The notes below the pieces were generated by a model. It was not told where the DNA came from. It worked only from the letters and a program-made list of their open reading frames with translations, and ran no database searches. A stretch of DNA of 64,000 bases from Opitutaceae bacterium (lineage in GTDB: Bacteria > Verrucomicrobiota > Verrucomicrobiia > Opitutales > Opitutaceae), in contig JACFMR010000010.1 in NCBI GenBank assembly GCA_019455245.1, positions 1 through 64,000 on the forward strand, in the 5' to 3' direction. A program made the translations under genes and the position numbers. Below, piece after piece: positions 58,987-64,000 of this stretch (position 1 is its first letter; every line of letters starts with the position of its first letter).

Positions 58987-60267
58987 TCAAAGTTCGCGAA
59001 TGACTTCGGTGAAGACTTCCGCCGCCCGCGTGATGGCGGCGCCTTCATGGGCGGTGCTGATGAATCCGGCTTCGAAGGCACTCGGCGCGAGATAAACGCC
59101 CCGGTCGAGACAGCCATGGAAAAAACGGGTGAACACCTTGGCGTCGCTGCGCAATGCCGTGGCGTAATCACGCACCGGCGCGTCGTTGAAAAAGATGCTG
59201 AACATCGAGCCACGCTGCGGCACCTGCACGGGCAGGCCCTTGGCCCGGGCGGCGGCCTGCACGGCGTCGCGCAATTGCGCGCCCAGCCGATCGAGGCGGG
59301 CGTAGGGATCGAGTTCCTCCAACATCCGGAGCGATGCGATGCCCGCGGCCATGGCGAGCGGGTTGCCGCTGAGCGTGCCGGCCTGGTAAACCGGACCGAG
59401 CGGCGCGAGATGATCCATGATGTCCGCTCGGCCGCCGAAAGCGCCGACGGGCAGGCCGCCGCCGATGATTTTGCCCAGCGTGGTGAGGTCGGGAGTGCTG
59501 CTTTCGAGTTCCTGCACGCCGCCCTTGGCGAGACGGAATCCGGTCATGACCTCGTCGAAAATGAGCACGGTGCCGTGCCGCGCCGTGATTTCGCGCAGGT
59601 GACGCAGGTAGCCGGGATCGGGCATGATGAAACCGACATTGCCGCAATACGCCTCGATGATGACGCCGGCGATCTGGTCGGGATTGGCGGCAAAGGCGGC
59701 GTCGAGCGCGGCTGGATCGTTGTAGGGCAGAACGATGGTTTCGCGGGCGAAAGACGCGGGCACGCCGGCGCTGTCGGGATTGCCGTGGGTGAGCGCACCC
59801 GAGCCGGCCTTGATCAGCAGCGAATCGGAGTGGCCGTGATAACAGCCGGCGAACTTGATGATCTTGTCGCGCTTGGTGAAGCCGCGGGCCAGCCGGATGG
59901 CGGACATCGTGGCTTCCGTGCCGCTGTTGCACATGCGCACCTTTTGGATCGAGGGGAAAAACGTCACGATCAGTTCCGCCATCTCGACCTCGTAGGGATT
60001 GGGCGTGCCGAACGAGGTGCCGTTTTCCAGCGCGGCCACAATGGCGGCCTTGATGCGCGGATGATTGTGGCCGTGGATGGCCGGGCCCCAGGTGCAGACG
60101 AAATCAATCAGTTCGCGGCCGTCGGCAGTAGTCAGCGTCGCGCCATGGGCGGACTTGACGAAGAAGGGTGCGCCGCCGACGGAGCGGAAGGCACGGACGG
60201 GCGAATTCACGCCGCCGGGGATGAGTTGCAGGGCGCGGGCGAAGAGTTGATCGGATCGGGAGGTCAT
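58987..60267 (-). CDS. hemL: Glutamate-1-semialdehyde 2,1-aminomutase
   Basis: This 426-residue PLP enzyme makes 5-aminolevulinate for heme in the C5 pathway. The segments [43 protein letters not shown] and the PLP lysine in [18 protein letters not shown] are diagnostic. One oddity is [10 protein letters not shown], where most HemL have a form like EPVAGNMG. Length matches the family. It lies between nadE and the S55 peptidase gene on the same strand. Heme supply fits with the cbb3 oxidase encoded elsewhere in the window. Confidence 0.95.
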   Translation of the reverse strand: MTSRSDQLFARALQLIPGGVNSPVRAFRSVGGAPFFVKSAHGATLTTADGRELIDFVCTWGPAIHGHNHPRIKAAIVAALENGTSFGTPNPYEVEMAELIVTFFPSIQKVRMCNSGTEATMSAIRLARGFTKRDKIIKFAGCYHGHSDSLLIKAGSGALTHGNPDSAGVPASFARETIVLPYNDPAALDAAFAANPDQIAGVIIEAYCGNVGFIMPDPGYLRHLREITARHGTVLIFDEVMTGFRLAKGGVQELESSTPDLTTLGKIIGGGLPVGAFGGRADIMDHLAPLGPVYQAGTLSGNPLAMAAGIASLRMLEELDPYARLDRLGAQLRDAVQAAARAKGLPVQVPQRGSMFSIFFNDAPVRDYATALRSDAKVFTRFFHGCLDRGVYLAPSAFEAGFISTAHEGAAITRAAEVFTEVIREL

Positions 60268-60310
60268 GTTGCTGGAATTGGAAGAATGCGGCGCCGAAGG
60301 ACCGGGCGTA

Positions 60311-61954
60311 TCAGCTCACATATTTCTGCACGATGGGGATGCGGCGGCCGACGCCGAAGGCGAGGGGGGTGAGCTTGAGGCCGGGCGCGGCCTGCTTGCG
60401 TTTGTATTCGTTGAGATCGACCTTGCGCGCGACATCGGTGACCACCGCCTCGGGGAATCCGGCGGCGACGAGATCGCGCCGGGACAGGCCCTCCTCGATG
60501 TAACCCTGCAGGATGGCGTCGAGCTGCTCGTAGGGCGGGAGGCTGTCCTGGTCTTTCTGGTCGGGACGCAGCTCGGCACTGGGCGGTTTCTCAATGGTGT
60601 TCCACGGGATGATCTCACGGTCGCGGTTGATCCAGCGGGAGAGCGCGTAAACCTGGGTCTTGAAAACATCGCTGATCACGCCGAGCCCGCCGGCCATGTC
60701 GCCGTACAGCGTGCAGTAGCCGACGGCGACCTCGCTCTTGTTGCCGGTGGTGAGGAGCAGGGAACCGAATTTGTTGGAGAGCGCCATCATTAGCACGCCG
60801 CGGATGCGGGCCTGGATGTTCTCCTCGGTCACGTCACGGGATTTGCCGGTGAAGACAGGGGCGAGGGCGGTCTCGCAGGCGGTGACGGCGTCGGCGATGG
60901 CGATGGTCTCGAAACGGATGCTGAGGTTGGCGGCGAGCAGGCGCGCATCGTCCTTTGAGTGTTGGGAGGAAATCGAGGAGGGCAGCGACACGCCGGTGAC
61001 GTTGTCCGCGCCAAAGGCTTCGGTGGCGATGACGGCGACCAGCGCGGAATCTATGCCGCCGGACAGGGCGATCAGTGCGCGTTTGAAGCCGCTCTTGTGC
61101 GCATAGTCGCGCAGGCCGAGCACGAGGGCATCAAACATGTCCTGCATGTCTTCCTGCACAAAGGTGGGCGCGAGGTGAGGACGCGGAATGTTCAGGTCGG
61201 CCACGTGCCGGTCCTCACGAAAGGCGGCCAGGCCGTGGATCACCGTGCCCGCGGCGTCGGCCACGAGACTGCGACCGTCAAAAATCAGTTCGTCGTTGCC
61301 GCCGATGGCATTGGCGTAAATCACCGGGCAGCCCAGACGACGGGCGGCGTCGGTCACGAGGCTTTGCCGCACATGCCCCTTGCCGTGATGCCAGGGGCTG
61401 GCGGAGAGGTTGATCATCAAGTCGCATTTTTGGGCGGCCAGCTGATCGATCGGATACCGCCCGCGGTATAGCCGGCGGGTGCTGAGATTTGGATGCGTCC
61501 AGATGTCCTCGCAAATGGTCACGCCGATGCGGAGGCCGTCATGCACGATCACCGCGGGCTGTTCGGCGGGTTCAAAATAGCGGTCCTCATCGAAGACGTC
61601 GTAGGTCGGCAGCAGGCATTTGCGGGCGTGGGTGACCACGCGGCCTTCATGGCAGAAGGCGGCGGAGTTGAAGGCCGGCCGGCCGTGGTTGCCGGCGTTG
61701 CGCTCGACCGTGCCAATCAAGGCCGGTACGCGGCCGATCCGGGCGGCGATTTCGGTGAGCGTGTGCTCGACATCGCTGACAAAGCGTTTCTTCAGCAGCA
61801 GGTCGCGGGGCGGGTAGCCGCACACCACCAGTTCGGGAAAGACGACAAGGCCGGCGCCGGCGGCGACCAACGCGTCGTAAGCGGACAAAATGCGTTCGCG
61901 GTTGCCGGCGAGGTCGCCGACGATGGTGTTAAGTTGGGCAAGGCCGATGCGCAT
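60311..61954 (-). CDS. nadE: Glutamine-dependent NAD+ synthetase
   Basis: This 547-residue enzyme amidates nicotinic acid adenine dinucleotide to NAD+. The N-terminal nitrilase-like glutaminase has the Glu-Lys-Cys triad in [31 protein letters not shown] and GVTICEDIW. The C-terminal synthetase has the ATP loop [20 protein letters not shown] and [24 protein letters not shown]. The two-domain form is common in bacteria that use glutamine. It precedes hemL by 43 bp on the same strand. Confidence 0.96.
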   Translation of the reverse strand: MRIGLAQLNTIVGDLAGNRERILSAYDALVAAGAGLVVFPELVVCGYPPRDLLLKKRFVSDVEHTLTEIAARIGRVPALIGTVERNAGNHGRPAFNSAAFCHEGRVVTHARKCLLPTYDVFDEDRYFEPAEQPAVIVHDGLRIGVTICEDIWTHPNLSTRRLYRGRYPIDQLAAQKCDLMINLSASPWHHGKGHVRQSLVTDAARRLGCPVIYANAIGGNDELIFDGRSLVADAAGTVIHGLAAFREDRHVADLNIPRPHLAPTFVQEDMQDMFDALVLGLRDYAHKSGFKRALIALSGGIDSALVAVIATEAFGADNVTGVSLPSSISSQHSKDDARLLAANLSIRFETIAIADAVTACETALAPVFTGKSRDVTEENIQARIRGVLMMALSNKFGSLLLTTGNKSEVAVGYCTLYGDMAGGLGVISDVFKTQVYALSRWINRDREIIPWNTIEKPPSAELRPDQKDQDSLPPYEQLDAILQGYIEEGLSRRDLVAAGFPEAVVTDVARKVDLNEYKRKQAAPGLKLTPLAFGVGRRIPIVQKYVS

Positions 61955-62051
61955 GGTGGCAAAACCCGTGAAGTTGGAGGGATTTCCATGATCTTACAAT
62001 GCGCAAGGCTTGCACTTCAGGAGCGACTGGCGATTGGTAGCCCCTCGGACC

Positions 62052-63359
62052 ATGCGATTGTTGTTCAACCTCAAACACACCGGAATTTGGCTGGCGGCGG
62101 CCGGCCTGGGGCTGGCACAGCCCCAGAGCCTGACCTTGGAGCAGGCCTTGGAACGCGTCGAACGAACCAGTCTGACCGTGCTCATCAGCCGCGAGTCCAT
62201 CGCGCAGGCATTTGAACAGTCGGTGCGATCGCGCAGCAGTCTGCTGCCGCAGGTTACCTTTGATGCCACGCAGCGGCGCAGCCGTTCGGCGGCGGTCGGC
62301 GCGGCCGTGGTTCGCGCCGGCATTTCCAGCCGTTTTGATGCGCAGCTCAACGCCCGGCTGGATCTGTTGAACCCGGAAAACATCGCCACCTATCAGGCCA
62401 GCCGGCTGGCGGTGGCGGTGGCGCAGTTGGGCGAGGCCCAGGTGCGGCAATCGGTGATGGCCGCGGTGGCGGAATCCTATTTCGCGCATTTGCGCAATCT
62501 CGAGCGGATCGCGGTGCTTGATGACAACGTCGCGCGGGCGCGCCGGCTGCGCGACCTCGCCCAACACCAGCTTGACGCCGGAGTCGCCACGCAGATCGAC
62601 GTGACCCGCGCGGATGCCCAGGTGGCCGTGGCCGTGCAGGCCCGCCTGCAGCAGGCCACGGTGGTGCAGGGCAGCGAGCTGCAACTGAAACAACTGCTCG
62701 ACCTCGACATGCAACGGCCGCTGGCCCTGGCCGATTTCATCGTGCGGCGGACCGAGCCGGGGGTGTTCACCCCGATCGAAACCACCCAGGTGTATGACCG
62801 CCGGCCCGACATGCAGAGTGCGCGCCGCCTGCTGGATCAACATGAACTGGAGGTAAAGGCCGCGCGATACGGCCGGTTGCCCTCGCTGGCCCTGATTGGC
62901 AGTTACGGCGAGGCCACGGAGCGCGTGCTGGATGGCGGCGGAGCCACGACCTGGTCGAGCAGCATCGCACTCAGCCTGCCGCTGTTTGACGGTTCGCGCA
63001 CGAAATCGCTGACGAATTTCGCGCTGTCGCGCCGGCGGGCGCAGGAACTGCGGGTGCGGGACCTGGAAAACCAAATCTCCGCCGAGCTGCAACTGGCGCG
63101 GCAGGATGCGGCGTCGCGCTACGCACAGATCAGCGTGGCCGAGACCGGTCTGGCGCTGGCGCGGGAGGAAATGGAACTTGCCCAACAGCGTTTTGCCCAG
63201 GGCGTGGCCGACAACCGCGAGATCATCGAGGCCCAGGGCCGGCTCGCGGAGGCCGGGGACAATGTGGTCGAGGCCATTTACCGCTACAAAGTGAGCCGGG
63301 TGGAACTTGCCCGGGTCCGGGGCGACGTGGCCCGCGTGCTGGCCGATCGCGCCGAATGA
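62052..63359 (+). CDS. TolC-family outer-membrane efflux protein
   Basis: This 435-residue protein has a weak signal peptide (MRLLFNLKHTGIWLAAAGLG) and two homologous halves of long helices with the TolC/OEP pattern (LTLEQALERVER, YQASRLAVAVAQLGEAQVRQSVMAAVAESYF, and again QISAELQLARQDAASRYAQI). Such proteins form the outer-membrane duct of tripartite efflux pumps or type I secretion. No inner-membrane pump or adaptor is adjacent within the window. The ATG at 62052 is chosen for the signal peptide. Its stop overlaps the maf start by ATGA. Confidence 0.88.
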   Translation: MRLLFNLKHTGIWLAAAGLGLAQPQSLTLEQALERVERTSLTVLISRESIAQAFEQSVRSRSSLLPQVTFDATQRRSRSAAVGAAVVRAGISSRFDAQLNARLDLLNPENIATYQASRLAVAVAQLGEAQVRQSVMAAVAESYFAHLRNLERIAVLDDNVARARRLRDLAQHQLDAGVATQIDVTRADAQVAVAVQARLQQATVVQGSELQLKQLLDLDMQRPLALADFIVRRTEPGVFTPIETTQVYDRRPDMQSARRLLDQHELEVKAARYGRLPSLALIGSYGEATERVLDGGGATTWSSSIALSLPLFDGSRTKSLTNFALSRRRAQELRVRDLENQISAELQLARQDAASRYAQISVAETGLALAREEMELAQQRFAQGVADNREIIEAQGRLAEAGDNVVEAIYRYKVSRVELARVRGDVARVLADRAE

Positions 63360-63955
63360 AAGCCCGGTTGCTCCTCGCCTCGGCCTCGCCCCGGCGGCGC
63401 GAATTGCTCGCCCAACTGGGGGTGGATTTCTCGGTGGTGACCGCCGAGGTGACGGAACATGAGGAGCCGTCGACCGATCCGCGCGTGATGGTGGCGCACA
63501 ATGCCGCACTGAAGGCGGAGTGGGTGGCGGCGCGGCATCCGCAGGATTACGTGCTCGGGGCGGACACGACCGTATGCCTCGACAACCATGTGCTGAACAA
63601 GCCGGCTGATTTGGCGGAGGCACGGGCAATGTTGCGCCGATTGAGCGGGCGCACGCACCAGGTTTACACCGGATTGGCCTGGCGGCGCGCGGCGGAGCAT
63701 TTCGCCATCGACCGGATTGCGGTCAGTGAGGTCGCCTTCAAGGTGCTGGACGAGGCGGTCATCGAAACCTACCTCGCCAAGGTGCATACCCTGGACAAGG
63801 CCGGGGGCTATGCGATTCAGGAACACGGTGATCTGATCATCGCTTCGTATCGTGGATCGCTCTCGAATATCATCGGGTTGCCCCTGGATGAAACGAAACA
63901 AATTTTGACGGCGGCGGGTCTCCTGCCTGAATCTCCCGTTTCCACGCCTGCATGA
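63356..63955 (+). CDS. maf: Maf-family nucleotide pyrophosphatase
   Basis: This 199-residue protein hydrolyses non-canonical or methylated nucleoside triphosphates (dTTP/UTP or m7GTP class). The N-terminal LLLASASPRRRELLAQLGVDF signature, VLGADTTVCLDN with the catalytic Asp, and DKAGGYAIQEHG are all present. It overlaps the TolC-family gene by 4 nt upstream and the next gene by 4 nt downstream (ATGA), so it is part of a coupled unit. Confidence 0.95.
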   Translation: MKARLLLASASPRRRELLAQLGVDFSVVTAEVTEHEEPSTDPRVMVAHNAALKAEWVAARHPQDYVLGADTTVCLDNHVLNKPADLAEARAMLRRLSGRTHQVYTGLAWRRAAEHFAIDRIAVSEVAFKVLDEAVIETYLAKVHTLDKAGGYAIQEHGDLIIASYRGSLSNIIGLPLDETKQILTAAGLLPESPVSTPA

Positions 63956-64000
63956 TCCAGCTGTCCAAGTCGCCCTCCCGCCGTTCCCGCCGTCGCCTGC
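63952..64000 (+). CDS. Start of an unidentified gene, cut by the window end
   Basis: An ATG inside the maf stop (ATGA) opens a frame of 16 codons reading MIQLSKSPSRRSRRRL to the end of the window. The basic start would suit a membrane protein with a positive N-terminus. The overlap pattern matches other coupled genes here. Nothing further can be said. Confidence 0.5.
   Translation, partial: MIQLSKSPSRRSRRRL

Overview
The window looks like chromosomal DNA of a high-GC (roughly mid-60s %, estimated by eye) Gram-negative aerobe or microaerobe. My best guess is Verrucomicrobiota, family Opitutaceae. This is an inference from several observations: most genes lack a Shine-Dalgarno sequence, the cbb3 oxidase has a fused CcoN-CcoO chain, an NADP isocitrate dehydrogenase of the monomeric type is present, a UbiE/MenG methyltransferase start lies at the left edge, and there are secreted proteins of types seen in that group. 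No rRNA, phage, IS transposase or CRISPR array was found. One tRNA gene (tRNA-Tyr, GTA) is present.

Layout. 1-7.9 kb: start of ubiE/menG, HU protein, hisS with an alpha/beta hydrolase, a tdh-kbl-cdd operon (threonine breakdown plus cytidine salvage), an alkylguanine-DNA alkyltransferase, a dGTPase and a second HD hydrolase. 8-10.2 kb: a signalling cluster of a secreted transglutaminase-like protein, a CHASE3-PAS membrane sensor with no kinase domain, and a lone receiver. 10.3-16.5 kb: serA-plsY-hom-lysC-thrC, mostly aspartate-family amino acid synthesis. 16.5-20 kb: cardiolipin synthase, tRNA-Tyr, and a secreted Ala-rich protein with a 29-residue repeat. 20-27.9 kb: a complete cbb3 oxidase operon read leftwards (ccoS, ccoNO fusion, ccoQ, single-heme ccoP, ccoG, a 48-residue FixH-position microprotein, a DsbD_2 membrane protein, ccoI).

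28-38.9 kb: a cysteine-containing protein of unknown function, a PocR-AraC regulator, radC, a ThuA-like protein, and a leftward block of parA, two ABC-2 permeases, rnc, mfd and a SurA-like chaperone. 39-49.6 kb: carbohydrate and redox functions: a Gfo/Idh/MocA oxidoreductase, a six-hairpin glycosidase-like protein, monomeric icd divergent from sthA (NADPH production and NADPH/NADH exchange), xylB, and an AraC regulator divergent from a GH4 glycosidase. 49.7-54.9 kb: a secreted hypothetical protein, rsmA, trpC, mazG, a XerC-type recombinase and a NarL-type response regulator. 54.9-62 kb: a leftward run nadE, hemL, an S55 (SpoIVB-type) peptidase and a secreted propeller-like protein. 62-64 kb: a TolC-family protein, maf and the first codons of another gene.

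The most unusual items are the S55 peptidase/propeller pair, the kinase-less sensor plus lone receiver, the 29-residue repeat protein, the compact cbb3 operon with its FixH-position microprotein, and a relic of an icd 3' end with its own hairpin beyond the intact icd gene. Short intergenic repeats (a REP-like pair at 49.7 kb and an inverted repeat at 52.3 kb) are also visible. Catalytic and housekeeping assignments are made from motifs read by eye; no database search was run.
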